Assembly (NCBI RefSeq): GCF_900106835.1
Contig: NZ_FNNR01000002.1
Span: 434,001 to 498,000 of the forward strand
Length of the DNA: 64,000 nucleotides
DNA from: Arthrobacter sp. cf158
GTDB taxonomy: Bacteria > Actinomycetota > Actinomycetes > Actinomycetales > Micrococcaceae
Direction: 5' to 3'
Numbering within the stretch: position 1 is the stretch's first letter; every line of letters begins with the position of its first letter. Below are positions 56,279 to 64,000 of the stretch, one piece after another. The notes under the pieces are model-generated. The model was given only the letters and a program-made list of their open reading frames with translations. It searched no databases and was not told the DNA's origin. The translations under genes were made by a program, and so were the position numbers.

Positions 56279-57058
56279 TCAGTGCTCGCTGTGCTTGCCG
56301 CCGTCGTGTTCTTCGATGAATTCCTCAACGGGGTCGGTGCCCTCGGCCGCAGCCTTGCGCTTGGCGATGAAACCGCGGGCCACCTCAATGAACACCGGGA
56401 TTACCGAGAGGAGGACGATGACGATGAAGATAATGTCCAGGTTGTTGCTGACCCACGGCACACGGTCGCCGAGGACGTAACCAAGCAGGGTGACGCCGCC
56501 GCCCCACAGGACGGCACCGATGACGTTGAAGAGGAAGAACTTCCGCTTGTCCATCTGCGCGACGCCAACGATCACCGGCACAAAGGTGCGGATGATGGGG
56601 ACGAACCTAGCCAGGATCAACGCCTTGCCGCCGTGCTTTTCGAAGAAAGCGTGGGCGCTTTCGACGTTTTCCTTCTTGAACAGCTTGGAATCGGGACGGT
56701 TGAAGATGGCAGGGCCGGCCTTGGATCCGATGAGGTAGCCGGTTTGGTTACCGATGATCGCAGAGACAATGATGAGCCCAGCCAAGGCCCAGATGTTGAA
56801 CTTGATGGTATCTGTGGCAACCAGGAGCCCCGCGGTGAACAGCATGGAGTCTCCAGGCAGGAAGAAGCCCACCAGCAGGCCTGTCTCAGCAAAGACTATG
56901 CCGCACACCAGCAGCACAACCCACGGTGCAAGGGCGGGATCGGCCAGGAAGATCTGGGGGTTCAACCAGTCCGGCAGGAATGACGCCATGGACGGCTGAA
57001 CCGGGCCTGCGCCTCCGAAAGTGGATACGGCAAGGTCGCTTATCGCAGAAAAGATCAC
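56279..57058 (-). CDS. DedA-family membrane protein
   Basis: 259 residues from GTG at 57058. ETGLLVGFFLPGDSMLFTAGLL, GYLIGSKAG and GKALILARFVPIIRTFVPVIVGVAQM are DedA marks, with four to five helices and a charged His-containing tail. The family includes undecaprenyl-phosphate flippases and Mg2+/proton-coupled transporters. Confidence 0.93.
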   Translation of the reverse strand: MIFSAISDLAVSTFGGAGPVQPSMASFLPDWLNPQIFLADPALAPWVVLLVCGIVFAETGLLVGFFLPGDSMLFTAGLLVATDTIKFNIWALAGLIIVSAIIGNQTGYLIGSKAGPAIFNRPDSKLFKKENVESAHAFFEKHGGKALILARFVPIIRTFVPVIVGVAQMDKRKFFLFNVIGAVLWGGGVTLLGYVLGDRVPWVSNNLDIIFIVIVLLSVIPVFIEVARGFIAKRKAAAEGTDPVEEFIEEHDGGKHSEH

Positions 57059-57064
57059 CCCACA

Positions 57065-57070
57065 AGCCTA
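57065..57070 (-). promoter_or_regulatory. -10 box of the DedA gene, leaderless type
   Basis: Minus-strand TAGGCT, then TGTGGG, then GTG at 57058. Confidence 0.58.
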
Positions 57071-57106
57071 CTTGACCGCTGTTGCGGCGACTGTTCCGGC
57101 AATCTC

Positions 57107-57155
57107 TTGACATCGGCTTAGTTGCTTATATGGTTAGTTACATGAGTAATGAACC
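57107..57155 (+). promoter_or_regulatory. Promoter and operator of the YtrA-type regulator operon
   Basis: TTGACA (57107-57112), 16-base spacer, TATGGT (57129-57134). An inverted repeat GGTTAGTTAC-ATGA-GTAATGAACC (57132-57155; 8 of 10 arm positions match) covers the -10 and start site, the place for repression by the first gene of the operon. Confidence 0.65.
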
Positions 57156-57173
57156 AGTAAGGCGGTGGTGCTC

Positions 57174-57575
57174 ATGATCGATGACAGCAAGCCGATCTTT
57201 ATGCAGATCGCCGAACTCATTGAGAACGGAATTGTGGACGGCAGCATGGCCGAAGAATCCCAAGTGCCCTCCACCAATGAGTTCGCAGCCTTCCACCGCA
57301 TCAACCCGGCAACTGCTGCCAAGGGCGTCAATGTGCTGGTGGATTCAGGAATTCTCTACAAACGCAGGGGGATAGGGATGTTCGTAGCGACCGGGGCGCG
57401 GTCCCAGCTGGTAGCCCGCCGGACCGAGGAGTTCTTCGAACAGTACGTCAAGCCGCTGGCATTGGAGGCCCGGAAACTGGGCATCTCGGCAGAGCAGCTG
57501 AACACCATGATTGAACGCAGCTCCGGGCTTGTCCCGGAACCCGGGACAGACAAGGAAAGGAGCGCGGCCCTGTGA
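57174..57575 (+). CDS. GntR-family regulator, YtrA subfamily
   Basis: 133 residues from ATG at 57174; GTG codons at 57165 and 57168 are alternatives. Winged HTH (IFMQIAELIENGIVDGSM, VPSTNEFAAFHRINPATAAKGVNVLVDSG), then a short two-helix C-terminus as in YtrA. These regulators repress ABC-transporter operons and sense wall-active compounds. Overlaps the ABC ATPase gene by 4 bases. Confidence 0.93.
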   Translation: MIDDSKPIFMQIAELIENGIVDGSMAEESQVPSTNEFAAFHRINPATAAKGVNVLVDSGILYKRRGIGMFVATGARSQLVARRTEEFFEQYVKPLALEARKLGISAEQLNTMIERSSGLVPEPGTDKERSAAL

Positions 57576-58510
57576 ACGACACCATCGTCGAGGCCCGTAA
57601 CCTGATCAAGCACTACAAAGACCTCAACGCTCTGGACAACGTCAACCTCAGCCTCTCTGCGAACCGTATCTACGGCCTGCTGGGACGCAACGGCGCCGGC
57701 AAGACCACGTTGATGTCCGTACTTACTGCCCAGGCTTTCGCCACCTCCGGGGAAGCGCTCGTCTTTGGCGCAAACGCCTACGAGAACGACGCCGTCCTGT
57801 CCCGGATCTGCTTCATCCGTGAATCGCAGAAATACCCGGATGATTTCCAGCCGCGGCACGCCTTTCGCTCCGCTGCGCTGTTCTACAAGAACTGGGACCA
57901 GGGGCTCGCGGACAGATTGGCTGCGGACTTCCAGCTTCCCGTCAAACGGCGGATCAAGAAGCTTTCGCGCGGTCAGTTATCCGCCGTCGGAGTTATTATC
58001 GGCCTTGCCTCGCGCGCGGAACTGACGTTCTTCGACGAACCGTATTTGGGGCTCGACGCCGTCGCCCGCCAATTGTTCTACGACCGGCTGGTGGAGGACT
58101 ACGCAGAGCACCCGCGCACCATCATCCTTTCGTCGCACCTCATTGATGAAGTGGCGAACCTCTTGGAACACGTGGTGGTGATCGACCGCGGCCGGATCAT
58201 CATGGATGCCGATGCCGAGGAAATCCGCGGCTCCGCCGTCACCGTTTCAGGCTCTGCCGAGAAGGTTGACGCATTCCTGGCCGGCCGGAAGATCCTGCAC
58301 CGCGAAACGTTGGGGTCGCTGGCATCAGTGACCGTCGATGAGTCCCTTGGTAGCCGGGAACGCGCCGAAGCGCAGGAACTGGGCCTTGAACTATCGCCCG
58401 TTTCCCTGCAGCAATTGGTGGTCCGCAAGACCATGGCCGGTGCCGGTGGTGCCGGCCACACAGCAGGCACTGGAGATTTCTCCGATGACACGTTGGAGGC
58501 AAGGCGATGA
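57572..58510 (+). CDS. ABC transporter ATP-binding protein
   Basis: 312 residues from GTG at 57572. Walker A GRNGAGKTT at 38-46, signature LSRGQ at 131-135 (LSGGQ variant), Walker B ELTFFDEPYLGLD, and H-loop SSHLIDEV. C-terminal about 90 residues are a regulatory extension. Exporter of YtrB type with the next gene. Confidence 0.92.
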   Translation: MNDTIVEARNLIKHYKDLNALDNVNLSLSANRIYGLLGRNGAGKTTLMSVLTAQAFATSGEALVFGANAYENDAVLSRICFIRESQKYPDDFQPRHAFRSAALFYKNWDQGLADRLAADFQLPVKRRIKKLSRGQLSAVGVIIGLASRAELTFFDEPYLGLDAVARQLFYDRLVEDYAEHPRTIILSSHLIDEVANLLEHVVVIDRGRIIMDADAEEIRGSAVTVSGSAEKVDAFLAGRKILHRETLGSLASVTVDESLGSRERAEAQELGLELSPVSLQQLVVRKTMAGAGGAGHTAGTGDFSDDTLEARR

Positions 58511-59193
58511 GCAGGACCGTAGCAGTTGCCCGGATGCAACTGATCAACAAATGGACGTATATCGGATGGCCGTTGACCATCCTGCTGGCTTCATTCCTGA
58601 TGTCACTCGCCATCTTCGCCCTGATTCCCGTCCAGGAAGGCAAGTACGGGGGAGGGAGCCAAGCGCCTATGTGGTATTTCCTCGTCCTCGGCATCCAGAG
58701 CATGACCTTGGTTTTCCCGTTCTCCCAAGGCCTGAGCATCAGCCGCCGCGCCTTCTACCTGGGAACTTTGAGCCTCTTCTCACTCATCGCCGTCGGGATG
58801 ACGGGGCTCTACTTGCTGGGTGGCGTCATCGAGAAGGCAACCAATGGCTGGGGAGTCTACGGCTACTTCTTCAGCATTCCTTGGGTCACGGACGGTCCTT
58901 GGTACTCCACCGCAGCCTTCTTCTTCGTGGTGATGATGTTCATGTTCATCATCGGGTTCTGGTTCGCCACGATTTTCAAGCGGTGGGGGACCAGCGGAAC
59001 CCTGGTCTCCACCTTGGGGTCGGCAGTGGTCCTGATCGGCCTTGCAGCCCTCACCACGTTGCTCGAATGGTGGGGTTATGTTGGGGCATGGTTCGCCCAA
59101 CAAACGCCATTGAGCATCAGTGGCTGGGCCGCGTTGCTCTGCGTTGTCTTGGCGGCCGGATCATACTCAACGCTGCGGCGGGCAACACCGTGA
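58507..59193 (+). CDS. ABC transporter permease
   Basis: 228 residues, six hydrophobic helices (about 22-42, 57-75, 90-115, 140-160, 175-200, 205-225). Overlaps the ATPase gene by 4 bases. Probably a homodimeric permease for an envelope-stress exporter. Confidence 0.88.
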   Translation: MSRTVAVARMQLINKWTYIGWPLTILLASFLMSLAIFALIPVQEGKYGGGSQAPMWYFLVLGIQSMTLVFPFSQGLSISRRAFYLGTLSLFSLIAVGMTGLYLLGGVIEKATNGWGVYGYFFSIPWVTDGPWYSTAAFFFVVMMFMFIIGFWFATIFKRWGTSGTLVSTLGSAVVLIGLAALTTLLEWWGYVGAWFAQQTPLSISGWAALLCVVLAAGSYSTLRRATP

Positions 59194-59225
59194 TGTAGCG
59201 TTCGCCACAATACTGGCCGGAAGGG

Positions 59226-59261
59226 CCGCCCCGCCGCGCAAATCGGCAGGGGCGGGCTTTT
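59226..59261 (+). terminator. Intrinsic terminator after the YtrA-type operon
   Basis: CCGCCCCGCCG (59226-59236) pairs with CGGCAGGGGCGG (59244-59255, one bulge), followed by GCTTTT. Confidence 0.75.
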
Positions 59262-59268
59262 CCGGCGG

Positions 59269-59274
59269 TAACCT
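59269..59274 (+). promoter_or_regulatory. -10 box of the exonuclease-BRCT gene, leaderless type
   Basis: TAACCT, then TGTCCA, then GTG at 59281. Confidence 0.55.
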
Positions 59275-59280
59275 TGTCCA

Positions 59281-60291
59281 GTGGCATTGGACTTTACGGC
59301 GATCGACTTTGAAACAGCCAACGGCTTCAGGGGATCGCCCTGCTCGGTAGGCCTGAGCAAGGTCCGCAATGGAATTGTGGTGGAAGAAGCATCCTGGCTG
59401 ATGCGTCCCCCGGAGAACCACGATCACTTCGAGTTCCACAACACCCGTATTCACGGCATCCGCGCCGAAGACGTGGCCGGCCGCCCGAGGTTCGGCGAGC
59501 TCTTCCCGGAAATTGGGGCCTTCATCGGCGGTGATGTCCTGGCCGCCCACAATGCAGCCTTCGACCTCGGCGTTATCCGGTCGGGCCTGGAAGTCTCCGG
59601 CCTGGCCGGACCTGCCTATCACTACGTCTGTACGGTGATGCTCTCCCGCCGCTGCTACTCGTTGGTGTCCAACTCCCTGCCCTATGCCGCCGAAGAGGCG
59701 GGGGTCCCCCTGGTCAACCACCACGACGCAGCGGAGGATGCCCGTGCCTGCGCGGGCATCCTTGTGGATATAGCCCGGCGCAACAATGCGAACAGCGTTG
59801 CGGAGCTATATCTGTCGCTGGGCCTCAACCTGCCCCATCAGCCGGCATTCCATCCCTCTGAAGGCCTCTCCAAGGCGACCATGTCAGCGCTCGCGGCCAG
59901 GACGGGCAGTTCCCTTGAACGAAACCTGGAGGGGGCCCTTGGCGGACCCAGCGGCTGGTCGGCTTGGCCGGAGGAAGGACCCAACCCCCTGCCGAACCCC
60001 GCAGCCGAACCGGGACATCCACTCTTTGGACAGACCGTGGTGTTCACGGGTGACCTCGCCATCACGCGGCCGGAAGCCAAATCCCGGGCCGCAGACATGG
60101 GCGCGCGGCCCGAGAGCCGCGTAACTGCACGAACCACAGTGCTTATTGTTGGCGACGGTTTTGTGGCAGGTGACTTGAGGGCCGGTCGTCTCACAGGCAA
60201 GGCAAAACGGGTCCTTGAACTGCACGCGAAAGGTCAGCAGATCGAGGTGGTCTCTGAGGGTGAGTTCCTGCAGATGGTGGGCGGCGCCTAG
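59281..60291 (+). CDS. DEDDh 3'-5' exonuclease with BRCT domain
   Basis: 336 residues from GTG at 59281. ExoI motif FTAIDFETANG (Asp9, Glu11), ExoII AAHNAAFDLGVI, and ExoIII HHDAAEDARACA. C-terminal BRCT (about 240-336, GQTVVFTGDLAITRPEAKSR). DNA polymerase III epsilon-like; likely DNA repair or processing. Confidence 0.93.
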   Translation: MALDFTAIDFETANGFRGSPCSVGLSKVRNGIVVEEASWLMRPPENHDHFEFHNTRIHGIRAEDVAGRPRFGELFPEIGAFIGGDVLAAHNAAFDLGVIRSGLEVSGLAGPAYHYVCTVMLSRRCYSLVSNSLPYAAEEAGVPLVNHHDAAEDARACAGILVDIARRNNANSVAELYLSLGLNLPHQPAFHPSEGLSKATMSALAARTGSSLERNLEGALGGPSGWSAWPEEGPNPLPNPAAEPGHPLFGQTVVFTGDLAITRPEAKSRAADMGARPESRVTARTTVLIVGDGFVAGDLRAGRLTGKAKRVLELHAKGQQIEVVSEGEFLQMVGGA

Positions 60292-60347
60292 AGGGGCCTT
60301 CGGGTCATAGTGCGCAACAATGCTTTCGGTCAGTGGAGCAGCGCTCC

Positions 60348-60353
60348 TAGCCT
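60348..60353 (+). promoter_or_regulatory. -10 box of the DUF4395 gene, leaderless type
   Basis: TAGCCT, then TGGTGC, then ATG at 60360. Confidence 0.55.
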
Positions 60354-60359
60354 TGGTGC

Positions 60360-60911
60360 ATGACCAAGCCCAGCCTTCCCCAAGCACCGGCGCGCCAATC
60401 TGCGGACACTTCCGGAAACAGCGGGGTTGATTGGCGGGCTGTTTTCGCTTTTCCCAACCCCGTCAACGAATATGCGGCCCGGATCACGGCTGGGCTGGTT
60501 ACTGTGCTGGCAGTCGCCACACTGCTGACCGGATGGGGTTGGGGGCTGATCGCCCTGGCGGCCGGCTTCTGGCTGCGGGTGCTGTTTGGTCCCAGAATCT
60601 CCCCGCTGGCCCTGCTGTCGGTCAAAGTGCTGGCGCCGCGGATCGGGCACGCCAAGCTGGTGGCCGGTCCTCCCAAGCGTTTCGCCCAAGGCATCGGTGC
60701 CGCCCTGACGAGTGCCGCCGTCGTCCTGTTCTTCACCGGCTTCCAGCCGGCGGCGTGGGTACTGCTTGCGATGTTGATCGTGGCAGCGTCGCTGGAATCG
60801 TTGGTGGGCTTTTGCCTTGGCTGCGCCATCTTCGGGTTCCTGCAGCGCCTGGGGCTTATTCCCGCTGAAGTATGCGAGGCATGCAACAACATCGCCCTGC
60901 GCGGCGCGTAG
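60360..60911 (+). CDS. DUF4395 membrane protein
   Basis: 183 residues. VFAFPNPVNEYAARITAG start, four helices, GPRISPLALLSVKVLAPR, and a Cys-rich end LVGFCLGCAIF...VCEACNNI. DUF4395 proteins occur near thioredoxin-like and rhodanese genes. The CxxC pairs suggest a redox or metal role, unproven. Confidence 0.88.
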   Translation: MTKPSLPQAPARQSADTSGNSGVDWRAVFAFPNPVNEYAARITAGLVTVLAVATLLTGWGWGLIALAAGFWLRVLFGPRISPLALLSVKVLAPRIGHAKLVAGPPKRFAQGIGAALTSAAVVLFFTGFQPAAWVLLAMLIVAASLESLVGFCLGCAIFGFLQRLGLIPAEVCEACNNIALRGA

Positions 60912-60943
60912 CAGGGCTACTTGGCAGCGGGGCGTAGTGCCCC

Positions 60944-62014
60944 TCAGCCGGTGGTCACGGCGAGCAGCCGGTCTGCCATGCCACGGATAACCTCAGGGGC
61001 CTCCAACGCCTCCAGCCAATCAGCGGGGAGGCATTGCTCCCCGTAGTGGGCCCCCAGGATGTTCCCGGCGATGGAACCCGTGGAGTCACTGTCGCCATTG
61101 TGGTTGATGGCCACCGCGATCGCCTTGCGGAAATGCTCGGCAGGGCTATTGCCGCTGGTGGACAGGACAGCATAGAGCCCGACGGCGAGTGCCTCCTCGG
61201 CGACCCAACCCTCGCCGAGCGTTGATATCAGTTCTTCCGGACCCAACGCTGTGGGCTCGGCGGACAGCTGCAGGGCAGCTTCCAACTTCCCACCCAGCTC
61301 GGGCGCCTTGGTGGGCACTCCGTTGACGAACACGAGCGCCTCGTTGGCGGCGCTGCGGATATCGCTGCCGGCCACGATGTTATGGATCAGCAGGCTGAAC
61401 GCAGCTGCGCTGAGCCGCGCCGATGGATGCCCGTGCGTGAGCGAGGCAGCGTCGGAGCTGAGTTTGTAGACAGCTTCCCGCGAGATGTGCGGGATGAGCC
61501 CGAACGGAGCCGAGCGCATCACGGTGCCGCATCCCTTCGAATCGGGGTTCACCGGCCGGGCCACCGTTCCCATCTCACCGGTTGCCAAGCCACTCAGGCA
61601 GGCGTTCCCCGGTGCGCGGCGGTGCCGCAGAACGTCCTGGGTGTCGATCCACCGCGGCTGCGGGACGGGGGCGGAGGCTGAGACAGCGACGTCCTGGGTG
61701 CCGAGCCAGCGCAAATATGCCAGCCACAGGCAGGCGATTTCGTCGGCTGCCACGCCGTCGTTCGCCCACTCGAGGGCTTCCACCAACCCATCAACGGTGT
61801 ACAACGTCATCTGGGTGTCGTCCGAGAAGTGGCTGCCGCCGTCGAGCTGTCCAAAGGAGGTCAGGCCTGCAGCACCGAAGCGTCCCCGAATCGCCGCAAG
61901 GGAATCGAACTCCACCTCATAGCCAAGGGAATCACCCAGCGCGCCACCCAAAAGTGACCCATAAACCCTGGATTCGAAGGACGGCGCGGCGGGGGAGGAA
62001 GCTTCAACACTCAT
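60944..62014 (-). CDS. ADP-ribosylglycohydrolase family protein
   Basis: 356 residues. GSLLGGALGDSLGYEVEF, HFSDDTQMTLY (first metal site) and NHNGDSDSTGSIAGNILGA (second metal site) are the DraG marks. It probably cleaves ADP-ribose from protein or nucleic acids; no partner ADP-ribosyltransferase is visible here. TAAGTT lies 6 bases upstream of the ATG. Confidence 0.95.
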   Translation of the reverse strand: MSVEASSPAAPSFESRVYGSLLGGALGDSLGYEVEFDSLAAIRGRFGAAGLTSFGQLDGGSHFSDDTQMTLYTVDGLVEALEWANDGVAADEIACLWLAYLRWLGTQDVAVSASAPVPQPRWIDTQDVLRHRRAPGNACLSGLATGEMGTVARPVNPDSKGCGTVMRSAPFGLIPHISREAVYKLSSDAASLTHGHPSARLSAAAFSLLIHNIVAGSDIRSAANEALVFVNGVPTKAPELGGKLEAALQLSAEPTALGPEELISTLGEGWVAEEALAVGLYAVLSTSGNSPAEHFRKAIAVAINHNGDSDSTGSIAGNILGAHYGEQCLPADWLEALEAPEVIRGMADRLLAVTTG

Positions 62015-62020
62015 GCCAGT

Positions 62021-62026
62021 AACTTA
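62021..62026 (-). promoter_or_regulatory. -10 box of the ADP-ribosylglycohydrolase gene, leaderless type
   Basis: Minus-strand TAAGTT, then ACTGGC, then ATG at 62014. Confidence 0.58.
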
Positions 62027-62096
62027 CCGTGCCCACCAAGCTGCGCTGGTATGGTGATGAAGCTGCCGGCACCGATGAAACCCTTGGAGAGACAAC

Positions 62097-62453
62097 GTGC
62101 GCGAACCTGCTTGGCGACGAACAGGCAAGACACCTGACTACAGGTTCTCGTTGGCCAATGAACGTACCTTCCTGGCATGGATCCGCACCTCCCTGGCGTT
62201 GCTCGCAGGTGCCGTAGCCGTTGACCAACTGGCGCCGAACATCGCGCCGACGCCCGTCCGATTGGTCCTGTGCGTCCTGCTGGCACTCGTCGGTGCAGGC
62301 CTGGCCGCTTTGTCCTACCGCCGATGGGGACAGATGGAGGCAGCGATGCGCAACGACCAAGCGCTTCCTTTCTCCCGGGTGATGCTGTTCATGACCATCG
62401 TGGTGGCTGTAGCGGCGTTTGCCTTCGCTGTGCTGATTTTGGTGGCTCGGTAA
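62097..62453 (+). CDS. DUF202 (YidH-like) membrane protein
   Basis: 118 residues from GTG at 62097. LANERTFLAWIRTSLALLAGAVAVDQL is the DUF202 start, then two more helices. GGAGAGACAAC serves as RBS. The next gene, another DUF202 protein, starts 2 bases after the stop. Confidence 0.9.
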   Translation: MREPAWRRTGKTPDYRFSLANERTFLAWIRTSLALLAGAVAVDQLAPNIAPTPVRLVLCVLLALVGAGLAALSYRRWGQMEAAMRNDQALPFSRVMLFMTIVVAVAAFAFAVLILVAR

Positions 62454-62455
62454 GC

Positions 62456-62800
62456 GTGGAAGTCCGCGACCCCGGCTTGCAGCCGGAGCGCACCACGTTG
62501 GCGTGGCGCCGGACGCTGATCTCTCTGGTTGTGGTGGACCTGTTCATCTGGCGCAGTTGGCTTACTTCCGAACCGTCCACAGGGAACCTCGTGGCGGGCC
62601 TCCCGGGGCTCGACTACCAAGGTCTCTGCGCGTTGATGGCTGCTGCTGCCACCATCGTGCTGGCCACGGTGGTTTGGGTCCGCTCCCGCCAGCTCCAGAC
62701 GGGTACCGGGCCGGCATCGGCGCGGCTGGTGCTGGTCAGTACTCTGGCAGTGATGGGCCTCGGGGGTACTGCAATCGCGGCAATTGCGTTGGGCGGCTAA
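62456..62800 (+). CDS. Second DUF202 membrane protein
   Basis: 114 residues from GTG at 62456. LQPERTTLAWRRTLISLVVVDLFIW is again the DUF202 start, with three helices. The adjacent pair may form a hetero-oligomer. No function known. Confidence 0.9.
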   Translation: MEVRDPGLQPERTTLAWRRTLISLVVVDLFIWRSWLTSEPSTGNLVAGLPGLDYQGLCALMAAAATIVLATVVWVRSRQLQTGTGPASARLVLVSTLAVMGLGGTAIAAIALGG

Positions 62801-62953
62801 GCTCGGAGGCAGGATTCAGCAACTGCCCAGACTCGGCTGGCAAAATGCTCAAGGGCCCCAGGTTCTCACCGGGGAATACCCATGGCACATCATTGTGCAG
62901 CCCTATGCGGCAGGCCAGACCTGCTTCACACCAACCGTAAGGACACACTCACC

Positions 62954-63904
62954 ATGACCTCTCCTGTGCAGGCCACTTCCGAACCCCAACCGGGACTTGT
63001 TGCCCGGCTGTCGGCTGAAGCCCTGGGATCGATGTTCGTTGTGGTCGCCGCTGTAGGTGTGGGGATCTTTTCCAATCCCGGTGGTGCGCCTTTGCCGGTA
63101 GCCCTGGCGACCGGCCTCACCGTGACGGTCGCGATGCTGGCTTTCGGCTACGTCTCCGGCGGCCATTTCAACCCGGTGATCACTGTGGGCAATCTGATTG
63201 CCGGCCGAATCCGGGCTGTGGCGGCCGTAGCTTACGTTGCGGCGCAAATCATCGGAAGCGTGGTTGGCGCGGCGCTGATGTACTTCGTGGTGACCACGGT
63301 TCCGGTCCTGACAGATGCCAGGGCGGCGTTCGACGTCGTGTCCCCGGCTTTTGGCGAGCATGCCGCCGCCCAAACGCAGATGGCCGGGGTTCTGCTGGTT
63401 GAAGTCCTTGGTTCGGCCCTGTTGGTGGCAGTGTTCCTTGGCGCTACCGCCGGACGCCGGGCGGTTCCCACCTTGGCCCCCTTTGCGGTGGGCCTTGCCA
63501 TGGCAGTTTTGCTTCAGCTCGGCCAGGTCCTGGGTAACCTTCCCTTCAACCCGGCGCGTGCAACAGCCCAGGCATTCTTCAGTTCATCCTGGGCGCTGGG
63601 GGGCCTGTGGCTCTTCTGGGTGGCGCCGCTGATGGGCGCCGCGCTTGCCGGACTCGCTTTCCGAGGCTTCCGGGGCCTGTCGACCGTGGCCAGCCCCGAC
63701 GAGTTCGCCGGCAGCACCGATGATGGCGTCAACGACTCCTTCGACGCCGACGAGGACCCCACCGAGGACGGCGTGAAAACCGTTGTCATCGGGGGCAAGC
63801 AGGAAACGGCGGACGCCAAGGCTGAACCCACTCCGGCGGCTGAGGCTCCGGTTGCGTCGGCCAACGACGACGCACGCGATTTCTTCGACGGTAAAAAGGG
63901 CTAA
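62954..63904 (+). CDS. Aquaporin-family (MIP) channel
   Basis: 316 residues from ATG at 62954. Six helices and two half-helix loops: first NPA is NPV (73-75, GGHFNPVITVG), second is NPA-R (199-202). An acidic Ala/Asp/Glu-rich tail of about 70 residues follows. Water, glycerol or small solute; the NPV variation leaves selectivity open. Confidence 0.93.
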   Translation: MTSPVQATSEPQPGLVARLSAEALGSMFVVVAAVGVGIFSNPGGAPLPVALATGLTVTVAMLAFGYVSGGHFNPVITVGNLIAGRIRAVAAVAYVAAQIIGSVVGAALMYFVVTTVPVLTDARAAFDVVSPAFGEHAAAQTQMAGVLLVEVLGSALLVAVFLGATAGRRAVPTLAPFAVGLAMAVLLQLGQVLGNLPFNPARATAQAFFSSSWALGGLWLFWVAPLMGAALAGLAFRGFRGLSTVASPDEFAGSTDDGVNDSFDADEDPTEDGVKTVVIGGKQETADAKAEPTPAAEAPVASANDDARDFFDGKKG

Positions 63905-63963
63905 GAACCGGACGGGTTCGACGACGGACGGCTGGCCTCCGCTTTAATGTCGGGGGCCCCGGA

Positions 63964-63969
63964 TAACTT
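63964..63969 (+). promoter_or_regulatory. -10 box of sbcD, leaderless type
   Basis: TAACTT, then GGGAAT, then ATG at 63976. Confidence 0.55.
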
Positions 63970-63975
63970 GGGAAT

Positions 63976-64000
63976 ATGCGGTTACTTCACACGTCCGATT
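63976..64000 (+). CDS. sbcD: SbcD-like exonuclease subunit (start only)
   Basis: Eight codons are inside the window, MRLLHTSD, the usual start of SbcD/Mre11-type calcineurin-like nucleases (HTSDWHLG). Call rests on this short match and the leaderless -10. Confidence 0.6.

Overview
The window is a 64 kb stretch of a high-GC actinobacterial chromosome. It most likely comes from the Micrococcaceae (Arthrobacter/Paenarthrobacter type). Three things support this. The gene order argS-lysA-hom-thrC-thrB-rho-prfA-prmC-sua5...atp is the actinobacterial one. Families largely confined to Actinobacteria are present (NucS/EndoMS, DUF2550, DUF3039, DUF2017 after clpS). Many genes start 6-7 bases after a TANNNT -10 box, which is the signature of leaderless mRNAs. 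I saw no insertion sequence, prophage, integrase or CRISPR array; this is core chromosome with a few accessory modules.

Layout. 1-4010: a WYL-domain regulator cut by the window edge, a 56-codon membrane protein, a GlxA-type AraC regulator with repeated boxes upstream, a protealysin-like M4 protease with its emfourin-type inhibitor, and tRNA-Arg(CCG) with its terminator. 4116-6980: a three-gene minus-strand flavin module (FMN-binding lipoprotein, ApbE, NqrB/RnfD-like membrane protein fused to a ferredoxin-reductase domain). 7198-13714: argS, lysA, hom, thrC, thrB (arginyl-tRNA, lysine and threonine synthesis). 14020-18400: rho, prfA, prmC, with a striking nested inverted repeat between rho and prfA. 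18413-22458: a Sua5/YwlC-type tRNA threonylcarbamoylation enzyme, then a WecG/TagA glycosyltransferase, a family 2 glycosyltransferase and a WecA/TagO-type initiating transferase, together a small envelope-glycan module. 22579-30508: the F1Fo ATP synthase operon (AtpI-like, AtpZ-like, BEFHAGDC). 30519-34752: DUF2550 protein, a membrane-anchored esterase, and a pseudo-rhomboid/DUF2156 lysyl-lipid synthase-like fusion. 34918-38590: cold-shock protein, nagA, the mismatch endonuclease nucS, a zinc-binding protein and a hydrolase that ends in a 19-bp tandem repeat.

38781-47881: AI-2E-type permease, a secreted/membrane protein, a CnoX-like thioredoxin-TPR protein, an Old Yellow Enzyme, an ABC exporter, nagB and DUF3039. 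47994-56175: DEAD/DEAH helicase, then the NAD salvage pair pncB-pncA facing clpS-DUF2017-murI-MBL hydrolase-rph-rdgB. 56279-63904: DedA, a YtrA-type regulator with its ABC transporter, a DEDDh exonuclease-BRCT protein, DUF4395, an ADP-ribosylglycohydrolase, two adjacent DUF202 proteins and an aquaporin-family channel. The last 25 bases are the start of sbcD.

The best leads for something less described are: the widespread leaderless-promoter architecture, including a 37-bp divergent pair; the nested palindrome after rho; the flavin module whose ApbE shows no export signal; the pseudo-rhomboid lysyltransferase fusion; the small membrane protein with GTGGCAGA boxes beside glxA; and the 19-bp repeat array that supplies a stop codon.
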